Below, piece after piece: positions 42,467-51,588 of a stretch of DNA of 64,000 nucleotides (position 1 is its first letter; each line of letters starts with the position of its first letter). Below the pieces are notes generated by a model. That model was not told the DNA's origin and searched no databases. It saw only the letters and a program-made list of their open reading frames with translations. The DNA is from JBAWWY01 sp037144355 (GTDB lineage: Bacteria; Bacillota; Clostridia; Peptostreptococcales; Anaerovoracaceae), in NCBI GenBank assembly GCA_037144355.1, contig JBAWWY010000003.1, positions 42,225-106,224 on the forward strand. Direction: 5' to 3'. The position numbers and the translations under genes are program-made.

Positions 42467-43348
42467 ATGGAACAAATAAACTGGTACCCAGGACATATGA
42501 AAAAAACCAGGGAACTGATTCAAGAAAACTTGAAGATGGTAAACATTGTAATTGAAGTTATCGATGCTAGGATTCCCATATCCAGCAGGAATCCAATTAT
42601 AGACGAGCTGATTTCCAATAAAACACGCATAATCGCTTTAAATAAAAGCGATTTAGGCGATTCTAAAGTAAATGCCTTTTGGAGGGACTATTTTAAAACC
42701 CAGGGCATGCTTCCAATATTAATGAACTCTGTTAAGGGTGATGGAATTCCGCAACTCCTCCAAATGCTTGAAAAAATTCAAGAGGAGAAAAATGCGGGTT
42801 CAATCAGGAAAAGACCTTTGAGAATCATGATTGTTGGAGTTCCAAATGTTGGCAAATCTTCATTGATAAACAGGCTTACTGGAAAGAAAAGCGCAAAGAC
42901 TGGTAATAAACCCGGAGTAACGAGAGGGAAACAGTGGCTGAACCTTTCAGAGAACATGCAGCTTCTTGACACTCCTGGAATCTTATGGCCAAAATTTGAA
43001 GACCCACAAGTTGGACTGAAGCTGGCATTCCTGGGATCAATCAAGGATGAAATTCTCGACATTCCGTCAATCACATTAGAATTGATAAAATTCCTGTCTT
43101 TAGAATATAAAGACTTGTTGATGAATAGATATAAATTGACAGAGTTAGGCGAAACCCCTCTTGAAACAATGGAAATGATAGCAAAAAAAAGAGGCTTCAT
43201 AATGTCCGCAGACAGAATTGATTATGAAAGAACTTCCAGGACCATTATTGATGAATACCGTGCTGGGATTCTTGGCCGCATAACTTTGGAAAGACCTGAA
43301 GAAATGCTTTACAAGGTTCATAAGGTTGAGGATTACATTGATGGCTGA
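42467..43348 (+). CDS. rbgA: Ribosome biogenesis GTPase YlqF/RbgA
   Basis: 293 residues. A circularly permuted GTPase: G4 (ALNKSDLGD, about 57-65) comes before G1 (VGVPNVGKSS, about 124-133) and G3 (DTPGIL, about 168). The N-terminus NWYPGHMKKTRE is characteristic. It is needed for late 50S assembly, and its place between rplS and rnhB is the usual one in Firmicutes. ATG 42467 follows CAGGAGA. Confidence 0.95.
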   Translation: MEQINWYPGHMKKTRELIQENLKMVNIVIEVIDARIPISSRNPIIDELISNKTRIIALNKSDLGDSKVNAFWRDYFKTQGMLPILMNSVKGDGIPQLLQMLEKIQEEKNAGSIRKRPLRIMIVGVPNVGKSSLINRLTGKKSAKTGNKPGVTRGKQWLNLSENMQLLDTPGILWPKFEDPQVGLKLAFLGSIKDEILDIPSITLELIKFLSLEYKDLLMNRYKLTELGETPLETMEMIAKKRGFIMSADRIDYERTSRTIIDEYRAGILGRITLERPEEMLYKVHKVEDYIDG

Positions 43349-43964
43349 CCTGCAAAATAAGCTCATTGAGATGAGCAGGTACGAAAATGAATTATATAGC
43401 AAAGGGATAAAAAATATCTGCGGAATCGACGAAGTTGGTAGAGGGCCATTGGCAGGACCTGTTTTAGCTTGCGCAATCATATTGCCAGAGGATTTCAGTA
43501 TTCTGGGTGTTGATGATTCTAAAAAATTGAGCGAAAAGAAAAGAAATGATTTATATGACAAGATTCTTTCATGTTGCATATCATATGGTGTTGGAATAGT
43601 TCATAACAGAGTAATAGATGAAATCAACATTTTGAACGCAACAAAGATGGCTATGAGGATTGCAATAGAAAACTTGGATGTCAAACCAGGGCACCTGCTT
43701 ATAGATGCTCTTGAACTCCAAGGAATTGGAATACCCATGACGCCAATAATCAAGGGAGACACATTAAGCGTATCCATTGCGGCGGCTTCCATTGTAGCCA
43801 AAGTCATCAGAGACAGAATGATGCGGGATTACCATCTGGAATATCCAAACTACGCCTTTGATTCCAATAAAGGGTACGGCACAAAAGCCCATTATGAGGG
43901 AATCGATGGATATGGTATTTGCGAAATCCACAGAAGAAGCTTCCTAAAGTCATACTGCCCTTGA
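43341..43964 (+). CDS. rnhB: Ribonuclease HII
   Basis: 207 residues from ATG 43341, overlapping the rbgA stop by 8 nt; a longer frame from TTG 43326 is less likely. It cleaves RNA in RNA-DNA hybrids and at single ribonucleotides. The catalytic GIDEVGRGPLAGPV (Asp-Glu about 28-29), DDSKKLSEKKR and LLIDALEL (Asp about 118) are present, as is the SNKGYGTKAHYEG end motif. The stop codon lies within the -35 box of the valS promoter. Confidence 0.95.
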   Translation: MADLQNKLIEMSRYENELYSKGIKNICGIDEVGRGPLAGPVLACAIILPEDFSILGVDDSKKLSEKKRNDLYDKILSCCISYGVGIVHNRVIDEINILNATKMAMRIAIENLDVKPGHLLIDALELQGIGIPMTPIIKGDTLSVSIAAASIVAKVIRDRMMRDYHLEYPNYAFDSNKGYGTKAHYEGIDGYGICEIHRRSFLKSYCP

Positions 43965-43988
43965 CAAATACTGTACTATTGATAAAAT
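43961..43988 (+). promoter_or_regulatory. Promoter of the valS T-box transcript
   Basis: TTGACA (43961-43966), 16-nt spacer, TAAAAT (43983-43988). The -35 box overlaps the rnhB stop codon. Confidence 0.7.
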
Positions 43989-43999
43989 GTAACATAATA

Positions 44000-44242
44000 A
44001 ATGAATAAATTCGGCAATGACCAAGAGGAGTACATAGTCAAACTTTTAGAGAATGAAGCTCGTGGCTGCAAGGCTTCAGAAGATAATGACTATGGAAGGT
44101 AGCTTGTGAGCTTCCATTTTGAACTTGAGTAAAAATGGACGGAGAAGTACCGTTATAACTTGGAGCAGCTGTAGAAATACAGAATCAAGGTGGCACCGCG
44201 GATAAAAATTCGTCCTTTTAACAGGATGGATTATTTTTTTTA
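44000..44242 (+). promoter_or_regulatory. T-box leader of valS (specifier GTA, Val)
   Basis: The T-box core AGGTGGCACCGCGG is at 44188-44201, followed by a terminator (stem 44207-44215 with 44224-44232, two wobble pairs, then eight T). In stem I, CATAGTC (about 44031-44037) pairs with GACTATG (44088-44094), and the next bases give GTA at 44099-44101 in the specifier position, matching valine and the downstream gene. Uncharged tRNA-Val should trigger read-through. Confidence 0.93.
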
Positions 44243-44279
44243 GCGTGAAGAATTTTATAAAGAATAAATGGAGGTTAAA

Positions 44280-46988
44280 ATGGAAAAAACATTGTCAAAA
44301 ACTTACGATCCCAAGGAATTTGAGGATAGGATATATAAATCATGGGAAGAAAATGGGGCATTTAAGGCAAAAGTTGATTATTCTAAGAAGCCTTATACAA
44401 TCGTCATGCCTCCACCTAACATAACAGGTCAGCTTCATATGGGCCATGCCTTTGACAATACCCTCCAGGATGTCTTGATCAGATGGAAGAGAATGCAGGG
44501 TTTCAACGCTTTGTGGGTTCCTGGCAGTGATCATGCAAGCATAGCTACTGAAGTCAAGGTTGCCGAGAAAATCCGCGAGGAAGAAGGAAAAACCAAGGAG
44601 GAAATTGGTAGGGACGAATTTTTGAGAAGAGCCTGGCAATGGAAGGAAACCTATGGTGGAAAGATAACCAATCAAATCCGAAAGCTTGGAAATTCATGCG
44701 ACTGGGACAGGGAGAGATTCACCATGGACGAGGGCTGCAATGTTGCAGTCAAGGAAGCTTTTGTCAGATTATATGAAAAAGGCTTGATTTACCGTGGTTA
44801 CAGGATAATAAACTGGTGCCCGAGTTGCAAGACATCTTTGTCTGATGCGGAAGTTGAGCATGAAGAAAGAAGTGGGAAATACTATTACTATAGATACAAT
44901 TATGTAGACGGAAGCGGTGAGATTGTAATCGCAACTTCTAGGCCTGAGACCATGTTCGCGGACACAGCAATTGCGGTTCATCCAGATGATGATAGATACA
45001 GGGATGCAATTGGGAAATTGGTTTATATACCACTTACAGATATTCAGATACCAATCATAGCCGACCAATATCCGGATCCAACCAAGGGAAGCGGAGCAGT
45101 AAAAATCACTCCCTCCCATGACCCTAACGATTTTGAAGTTGGAGTCAGACATAAGCTCGAAATGCCCTCATGTATAAACTTAGATGGAACAATGGGAAAA
45201 CTTGCTGGGAAATACGAAGGCATGGATAGATTCCAGTGTAGAAAGCTATGGGTAAGCGAGTTGGAATCTGAAGGTTTTCTAATCAAGACTGAAGACAAGG
45301 AAATACCCATTGGAGGATGTTACCGTTGCGATACAATCGTTGAACCCATGTTGTCGGAACAATGGTTTGTTAAAATGCAGGAGATTGCAGCTCCAGCGAT
45401 TGAAGCCGCCAAATCTGGCGAACTAAAGCATGTGCCGGACAGATTCGAGAGAATTTACCTCCATTGGCTGGAAAATATAAGAGACTGGTGCATATCAAGG
45501 CAATTGTGGTGGGGGCATAGAATACCGGCATATTATTGCCAGGACTGTGGAGAAATAATTGTTTCAAAGGAAACTCCAACAAGTTGTGGAAAATGTAATT
45601 CAACAAATATCAAACAGGATGAAGATGTACTCGATACCTGGTTCAGTTCTGCATTATGGCCCTTTTCAACTTTGGGATGGCCGGAAAAGACTGAGGATTT
45701 CAAATACTTCTATCCTACCGATGTTTTAGTAACTGGTTATGATATCATCTTCTTCTGGGTTATCAGGATGGTTTTCTCAGGTATTGAGATGACAGGCCAG
45801 CTACCTTTCAAGCATATTTTTGTCCATGGATTGGTCAGGGATGCCGAAGGAAGAAAAATGAGCAAATCACTGGGTAACGGAGTTGATCCAATTGAAATAA
45901 TCCAGGATTTTGGGGCCGATGCCCTTAGGTTCACTCTGATAACTGGTGTTTCTGCAGGAAACGACATGAAATTTCAAATTGAAAAGGTAGCAGAAAGCAG
46001 GAATTTTGCAAACAAGCTTTGGAACGCAACAAGATTCATATACATGGGCCTGGGTGACGAAGAAAGCAAGTTGGCGATTATGGAAAATCTTGAAAAAGAT
46101 ATAACAAATCTTGCACTTAGAGAAGAGGATAAGTGGATAATTTCCAGGATTAACACAGTTGCCAAAGAAGTTACAGCCAATATGGAAAAGTTTGAACTTG
46201 CCCTGGCTGCCAAGAAAATATATGAACTGATTTGGAATGAGTTTTGCGACTGGTATATTGAGATTGTAAAACCTAGACTTTATGGAAAAGACCAGAAAGA
46301 CAAGATGACAGTACAAATTGTCCTAATAAATTCTCTAAAAGACATGCTTAAACTTCTTCATCCGTTTATGCCGTTTATAACAGAAGAAATTTGGAGCACA
46401 CTTCCATCACAGGATTTGAGCGACCAGGGAAAAATTAAGAATGAAGATTTTCTAATGCTTGCGAAGTGGCCGGAATACTCCATAGGAAAAAATTATCCCA
46501 AAGATGAAAATACTATTGATACAGCTATGGGAATAATCAAGGCCATTAGGAATATAAGAGTTGAAGCTGAAGCAACGCCAAAAAAACCATTGAAGGCATA
46601 TATATTCGTTGATGATGAAATTGCAAATAGCGTTAAAATGAGCGAGTCAATTATTAAAAATCTTGCAAATATTAGCGAAATTACCTATCTTGGGAATCGG
46701 GGAGAGATAAATGAAGATGTTACATCTTCAGTGGTGGATGGAATTGAAATATTTATTCCTCTTGACGATTTGATTGACTATGCTCAAGAAATAGAAAGAT
46801 TGGCAAAAGAAATCAAGAAATTCAAAGAGGAAGTTGAAAGAATAGAGAAAAAACTTTCAAATCCTGGTTTTGTTGGTAAAGCTCCAGATGCGGTAATTAA
46901 TGAAGAGAAGGAAAAACTTGCAAAATACAGGGATCAACTTCTCAAAGTTCAAGAGAGGGCAATTGTGGTAAACAAGAAATTGGGTTGA
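44280..46988 (+). CDS. valS: Valyl-tRNA synthetase
   Basis: 902 residues from ATG 44280; GGAGGT lies inside the longer frame beginning at 44268. Class Ia synthetase: HIGH motif as HMGH in PPNITGQLHMGH (about 45), KMSKS motif in GRKMSKSLGNG (about 523), the editing domain between (about 195-340), an anticodon-binding domain and the C-terminal coiled coil of ValS (about 840-900, rich in E/K). Controlled by the Val T-box. Confidence 0.97.
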   Translation: MEKTLSKTYDPKEFEDRIYKSWEENGAFKAKVDYSKKPYTIVMPPPNITGQLHMGHAFDNTLQDVLIRWKRMQGFNALWVPGSDHASIATEVKVAEKIREEEGKTKEEIGRDEFLRRAWQWKETYGGKITNQIRKLGNSCDWDRERFTMDEGCNVAVKEAFVRLYEKGLIYRGYRIINWCPSCKTSLSDAEVEHEERSGKYYYYRYNYVDGSGEIVIATSRPETMFADTAIAVHPDDDRYRDAIGKLVYIPLTDIQIPIIADQYPDPTKGSGAVKITPSHDPNDFEVGVRHKLEMPSCINLDGTMGKLAGKYEGMDRFQCRKLWVSELESEGFLIKTEDKEIPIGGCYRCDTIVEPMLSEQWFVKMQEIAAPAIEAAKSGELKHVPDRFERIYLHWLENIRDWCISRQLWWGHRIPAYYCQDCGEIIVSKETPTSCGKCNSTNIKQDEDVLDTWFSSALWPFSTLGWPEKTEDFKYFYPTDVLVTGYDIIFFWVIRMVFSGIEMTGQLPFKHIFVHGLVRDAEGRKMSKSLGNGVDPIEIIQDFGADALRFTLITGVSAGNDMKFQIEKVAESRNFANKLWNATRFIYMGLGDEESKLAIMENLEKDITNLALREEDKWIISRINTVAKEVTANMEKFELALAAKKIYELIWNEFCDWYIEIVKPRLYGKDQKDKMTVQIVLINSLKDMLKLLHPFMPFITEEIWSTLPSQDLSDQGKIKNEDFLMLAKWPEYSIGKNYPKDENTIDTAMGIIKAIRNIRVEAEATPKKPLKAYIFVDDEIANSVKMSESIIKNLANISEITYLGNRGEINEDVTSSVVDGIEIFIPLDDLIDYAQEIERLAKEIKKFKEEVERIEKKLSNPGFVGKAPDAVINEEKEKLAKYRDQLLKVQERAIVVNKKLG

Positions 46989-47039
46989 TCCAATAGCATA
47001 TGCTTGTTAATTGCAATTAAATTTAGATGGGAGTTTTCA

Positions 47040-48341
47040 ATGAATTATAAGACTGCAATAGAGAAGATTCATGAGTTTGAAAAGTTCGGAAGTATTCTAG
47101 GCTTGGAGAGAATGACCATACTCATGGACTTGTTAGGCAACCCTCAAGATAAATTAAGAATAATACACGTGGCAGGAACAAATGGAAAAGGTTCCGTCTG
47201 CAGATATTTGTATTCCATTCTTCAAGAAGGCGGTTACAAAGTTGGGTTGTATACTTCACCATACATTGAAAGGTTCACTGAAAGAATCGAGTATGACGGC
47301 AAGGAAATAAGCCAAGTAGATCTTTCCAAATATACGGAAATCGTATTGGATAAAGTGAATCTGATGGTAAGAAACGGACAAGAGTCACCCACGGAGTTCG
47401 AAGTAATAACTGCAATTGGCTTTTGCTACTTTGCAGATTCTGGAGCGGATTTTCTTGTTCTGGAGGTTGGTCTTGGTGGGAGAGGGGATTCAACTAACAT
47501 TGTAAAATCTCCTATACTATCGATTATAACTTCAATCTCTTTTGACCATACTGAATATTTAGGAGATAGCCTGGTTGAAATTGCAACAGAAAAGGCCGGA
47601 ATAATAAAGCATGGCGTGCCTGTCATCGCAAATATAGATGACTTGCCTTCCAATGAGAAGGTTGAACAGATAGCAAAAGAAAAGAATAGTCCATTTATCT
47701 CAACAAGGGATATCAAGCCGTCAAACATAGAAAAAAGCATAAAACATTACAAATTCGACGTTGAAATACTTGGAGAGAAGTTCGAAAACATCCAACTCTC
47801 CATGATAGGAATGCACCAGATTAGAAATGCAATCTGTGCCCTTACGGGAATAATGCTATTGGCTGATAATAATATTATCACAATTGGAAAGCAGCAGGTA
47901 TATAATGGTTTCAGGAAAGCCGTTCAGAATGGAAGACTGGAAATCATAGCATTAAATCCATATTTCATCATAGATGGCGCGCATAATGAAGCTGGTGCCA
48001 GAGCATTGCAGTCGGTTATCTTGGAGCATTTCAAAAATAAAAGGGTATTGCTGGTCATAGGTATGTTGAAAGACAAGAAAATGGAAGCAATCTTGGACGC
48101 ATTGGTTCCATTAGCCGATTTTGTTGTAGCTTCAGAGCCGGACAATCCGAGGAAGTTAGACGCAAACATATTATTGCAAGCAATTTCCAAGTATGGCAAG
48201 AAGGGGATATCAATACCCGACATTTATAAGGCAGTGGATTTTTGCAAAAAAAATAAAAACGAATATGATTTAATACTATGTGCCGGTTCACTATATTTGA
48301 TTGGAAGAGTTAGGGGGGTAATTAAAGATGAAGGCAAATAA
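47040..48341 (+). CDS. folC: Folylpolyglutamate synthase / dihydrofolate synthase
   Basis: 433 residues from ATG 47040 (GGGAG upstream). Mur-ligase family: ATP loop HVAGTNGKGS (about 40-49), the TSPYIERFTERI folate-binding segment (about 73-84), EVGLGGRGDSTN and SFDHTEYLG, then IIDGAHNEAGA opening the C-terminal domain. It adds glutamates to folates. It follows valS, the common Firmicute order, and overlaps the next gene by 14 nt. Confidence 0.94.
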   Translation: MNYKTAIEKIHEFEKFGSILGLERMTILMDLLGNPQDKLRIIHVAGTNGKGSVCRYLYSILQEGGYKVGLYTSPYIERFTERIEYDGKEISQVDLSKYTEIVLDKVNLMVRNGQESPTEFEVITAIGFCYFADSGADFLVLEVGLGGRGDSTNIVKSPILSIITSISFDHTEYLGDSLVEIATEKAGIIKHGVPVIANIDDLPSNEKVEQIAKEKNSPFISTRDIKPSNIEKSIKHYKFDVEILGEKFENIQLSMIGMHQIRNAICALTGIMLLADNNIITIGKQQVYNGFRKAVQNGRLEIIALNPYFIIDGAHNEAGARALQSVILEHFKNKRVLLVIGMLKDKKMEAILDALVPLADFVVASEPDNPRKLDANILLQAISKYGKKGISIPDIYKAVDFCKKNKNEYDLILCAGSLYLIGRVRGVIKDEGK

Positions 48342-49242
48342 AGTCCTGTTAATCTACAATCCAATGGCCGGCAATGGTTTAATTAAAAATCATCTTGATG
48401 AGATTATTGATAAATTTCAGAAAAAAAGACTGCAGATAATACCATTTAGAACTGACAAAAAAGAAACACTCAATGAGTATTTCTCTTTGATGGATGTAGA
48501 AAAATATAGAAAGATAATTGTTGCCGGAGGGGACGGTACAATCAATATTACAGTAAATGCAATGATTCGAAACGGAATAGACCTACCACTGGCACTATTC
48601 CAGGTTGGAACTGCAAATGATTTTGCAGGCTATTTTGAGTTGCCAAGCGATATCAAGGGGATGATCAAGGTCGCTCTGGAAGAAAATTACACAATGGTGG
48701 ATATCGGAAAGGTAAACAACAAATACTTTATAAATGTTGCAGCCATGGGATTTCTTGTAGATGTAAGTCAGAAGACGGATCCAAATGTAAAAAATACTCT
48801 AGGCGTTGTTTCTTATTATTTGAGAGGAATAGGAGAACTTCCAAATTTAAAACCTATTCCCATCAAAATAGTGAGTAACGAGTACTCGGCTGAAGAGAAC
48901 ATATATTTCATGCTTGTAATGAATGGCCGTTCTGCAGGGGGATTCAAGAAAATAGCACCAGAAGCCATGGTAAATGATGGTATGTTAGATGTGGTCCTTT
49001 TCAGGGAAATGCCAATTATGGAATTAATGCCATTGCTATTGAATGTGCTTGCAGGAAATCATGCTGAAAATAAGTTTGTGGAGTATTTTAAAACAAGTAA
49101 AATCAGCATCAAGTCGGATCAGATTGTCGGCACAGATATCGACGGAGAAAAGGGAGAGGAATTCCCTCTGGAAATAGAAGTTATTCCGAATAAGTTAAAA
49201 ATCAATATCGCAAAGGTTGAAAATGAAGGAAGTGTATCATAA
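48328..49242 (+). CDS. YegS/DagK-type lipid kinase (diacylglycerol kinase-like)
   Basis: 304 residues. DAGK catalytic fold: LLIYNPMAGNG at the start, VAGGDGTINITVNAM (about 65-79), FQVGTANDFAGYFELP (GTxNDFA, about 92-107), and the C-terminal IDGEKGEEFPLEI strand. It phosphorylates diacylglycerol or a related lipid with ATP, in line with the phospholipid genes further downstream. It overlaps folC by 14 nt. Confidence 0.88.
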   Translation: MKANKVLLIYNPMAGNGLIKNHLDEIIDKFQKKRLQIIPFRTDKKETLNEYFSLMDVEKYRKIIVAGGDGTINITVNAMIRNGIDLPLALFQVGTANDFAGYFELPSDIKGMIKVALEENYTMVDIGKVNNKYFINVAAMGFLVDVSQKTDPNVKNTLGVVSYYLRGIGELPNLKPIPIKIVSNEYSAEENIYFMLVMNGRSAGGFKKIAPEAMVNDGMLDVVLFREMPIMELMPLLLNVLAGNHAENKFVEYFKTSKISIKSDQIVGTDIDGEKGEEFPLEIEVIPNKLKINIAKVENEGSVS

Positions 49243-49677
49243 GTGGAAGTATTAATAAGTGAAACAAATGAATATGAAAAACTCGTGGAATTGTTTATAA
49301 GAAGTGGTTTGGAGTTTACAGACGATGAACCAGTATCTACAGATATTATTATAGGCTTTAAAGCTTTAGAAAATGATGCTTTGATTGGTGGATGCATTTT
49401 ATCCAAAAGAGAAGGGGAATTTATAATTGATGGAATCGCAGTAGAATCCGATTACGGCAAGTCCGGGGTAGGGTCCATGCTTCTTGACAAGGCATTGGAT
49501 TTCGCCAGGAGCTTGGGCGGAGATTCTGTTTACCTGGTTGCCAGAGCTCCAGAGTTTTTTAGAAAGCATAAATTTAAAACTATTGAGCGGGAAAAAGGGC
49601 CGTTATTTTTTGAATGTTACAGTTGTACCCAGTTTAACAAAACCTGTTTTCCCGAAGTAATGAAAATATCCCTATAA
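49243..49677 (+). CDS. GNAT-family N-acetyltransferase
   Basis: 144 residues from GTG 49243, directly abutting the previous stop. Acetyl-CoA motif A reads VESDYGKSGVGSMLLDKAL (about 66-84) after the FIIDGIAV strand, and ARAPEFFRKHKF matches motif B. The substrate is unknown. A C-terminal Cys pair (CYSCTQFNKTC) is unusual and could bind metal. Probably cotranscribed with folC and the lipid kinase; a terminator follows. Confidence 0.82.
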   Translation: MEVLISETNEYEKLVELFIRSGLEFTDDEPVSTDIIIGFKALENDALIGGCILSKREGEFIIDGIAVESDYGKSGVGSMLLDKALDFARSLGGDSVYLVARAPEFFRKHKFKTIEREKGPLFFECYSCTQFNKTCFPEVMKISL

Positions 49678-49735
49678 ACCATGTAAGCTAATATCAACAA
49701 GCTAATCAAAGGTAAGAATGAGAACCATTATCAAG

Positions 49736-49762
49736 AAGCATCTTAAACGATGCTTTTTCTTT
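49736..49762 (+). terminator. Terminator after the GNAT gene
   Basis: AAGCATC/GATGCTT stem (49736-49742 with 49749-49755), 6-nt loop, TTTCTTT tail. Confidence 0.8.
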
Positions 49763-49868
49763 CAAAGTTAGCCATTGCAATACTTCAATGTATTTACACC
49801 AAGTCATTATTATGTTATATTAATACGAATAGGCACAAATATATCTACCTTTCTGATGGAGGATGAAA

Positions 49869-50885
49869 ATGAAAATTATTGTTGATGGAATGGGTGGAGA
49901 TAATGCACCTTTAGAAATAATAAAAGGCTGCATAGAAGCCAGTAAACTAATTGGACATGAAATATACATTATCGGGAATGAAGAAGAAATAAACAGTCAT
50001 CTGCGAACCTTCAAATACGAAAAGGAAAAAATCAAAGTTATACATGCATCTGAAGTAATCAATAATGATGAAGCACCAGTAAAGGCTGTAAGAACTAAAC
50101 TGGATTCATCCATGGTAAAAGGGATAAATCTAGTAAAAGATGGTTTCGGTGATTTGTTCATTTCCGCAGGCAATACAGGGGCTATTATGGCAGGTGGGCT
50201 TTTTATCCTAGGTAGGATACAGGGCATTGACAGGCCTGCAATTGCAGCTACTTATCCAATACTGGGCAAGGGAGTTTCACTTCTAGTTGATACAGGAGCG
50301 AATTCAGAATGCAAACCAAACAACTTATTGGAATTTGGAACGATGGGAAGCATTTATATGGAGAAGGTTTTAGGAATTAAGAACCCGACTGTTGGATTGG
50401 TAAATATAGGGGAAGAAGAAACCAAGGGTTCCACACTGGTAAAGGGAGCTTACGAGCTTCTTAAAAAGAGCAACGTTAATTTTATTGGAAATGTGGAGGC
50501 CAGAGAGATACCTAAGGGAGCCGCAGATGTAATAGTTTGCGATGGATTTGTTGGAAACGTGATTATCAAACTTTCAGAAGGTTTGGCTTGGACCATATTG
50601 AAATTGATAAAGACCAAGTTCACCCAGGGTCCTGTTGCAAAGATGGGGGCGCTTTTACTGAGTGGCCCGTTGCAGGATCTAAAAAAAGAATTTGATTACT
50701 CTGAATACGGGGGAGCTCCAATATTGGGAGTCAAGGGCGCAATTATAAAAATTCATGGTTCTTCAAATGCGAATGCTGTAAAGAATGCAATTTTGAAGGG
50801 CATACCTTATGTTGAGAATCAAGTTGTGCAAATAATTCAAAACTCTGTTCTTGAGCTTGAGGAGATAACAACAAGTGAACTATAG
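49869..50885 (+). CDS. plsX: Phosphate acyltransferase PlsX
   Basis: 339 residues from ATG 49869, six nt after GGAGG; ATG 49863 touches the site and is less likely. It makes acyl-phosphate from acyl-ACP for phospholipid synthesis. IIVDGMGGDNAP at the start, ISAGNTGAIMAGG (about 98-110) and ADVIVCDGFVGNV (about 220-232) are typical. Acyl-phosphate would be used by PlsY, encoded at 58.3 kb. It overlaps rnc by 11 nt, with no acpP in between. Confidence 0.95.
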   Translation: MKIIVDGMGGDNAPLEIIKGCIEASKLIGHEIYIIGNEEEINSHLRTFKYEKEKIKVIHASEVINNDEAPVKAVRTKLDSSMVKGINLVKDGFGDLFISAGNTGAIMAGGLFILGRIQGIDRPAIAATYPILGKGVSLLVDTGANSECKPNNLLEFGTMGSIYMEKVLGIKNPTVGLVNIGEEETKGSTLVKGAYELLKKSNVNFIGNVEAREIPKGAADVIVCDGFVGNVIIKLSEGLAWTILKLIKTKFTQGPVAKMGALLLSGPLQDLKKEFDYSEYGGAPILGVKGAIIKIHGSSNANAVKNAILKGIPYVENQVVQIIQNSVLELEEITTSEL

Positions 50886-51567
50886 GGAAATTGAAGAGAA
50901 ATTAAATTATTCGTTTAAAAATACTGAGCTTCTAGAGATGGCTTTAAAGCATAGTTCATATATCAATGAGAGAAATCTAACAAATGTAATGAACTATGAA
51001 AGGCTTGAGTTCCTTGGAGACGCTATTTTTGATGCCATTATCAGTGATTATCTTTTTTTCAATATGCAAGACAGCGAAGAAGGCGAGCTGACCAAGATAA
51101 GAGCTGAAGTTGTAAGAGAATCATCCCTGGCGAAGTGTGGAACCAAACTGCAGATAGGCAAATATATATACTTGAGCAGAGGGGAAGAAAATTCAGGGGG
51201 AAGAAATCGAAAATCCATCCTTGCCGATGTTATGGAAGCAATAATAGGAGCCATATACATTGATGGAGGTTTTTCAGAAGCTAAGAAATTCGTACTCCAC
51301 TTATTTTCAGAAATTATAGAATCAGCAAAATCCGGAGCATTGTTCTCGGATTTCAAGACAGCCTTGCAGGAAAGACTTCAAGCAAATGGAGAAGTGGAGA
51401 TAATCTATATTATTGACAAGGAAACAGGCCCCGATCATGAGAAGACGTTTTATATCAATTTGAAATTGAATGGGGAAGAAATCGGAAAAGGTTTTGGCAA
51501 GAGCAAGAAAGAAGCTGAACAGGCAGCTGCAAAGGATGCTTTGAACAGATTGAAAGTACTGAATTAA
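50875..51567 (+). CDS. rnc: Ribonuclease III
   Basis: 230 residues from GTG 50875. RNase III domain with the signature ERLEFLGDAIFDAIIS (about 42-57) and LADVMEAIIGAIYIDGG (about 118-134) supplying the acidic metal ligands; the C-terminal dsRNA-binding domain (about 157-228) ends in GKSKKEAEQAAAKDAL. It processes rRNA and dsRNA. Usual neighbour of smc. Confidence 0.96.
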   Translation: MNYREIEEKLNYSFKNTELLEMALKHSSYINERNLTNVMNYERLEFLGDAIFDAIISDYLFFNMQDSEEGELTKIRAEVVRESSLAKCGTKLQIGKYIYLSRGEENSGGRNRKSILADVMEAIIGAIYIDGGFSEAKKFVLHLFSEIIESAKSGALFSDFKTALQERLQANGEVEIIYIIDKETGPDHEKTFYINLKLNGEEIGKGFGKSKKEAEQAAAKDALNRLKVLN

Positions 51568-51588
51568 TATATTCTAGAGGTGAATAAT

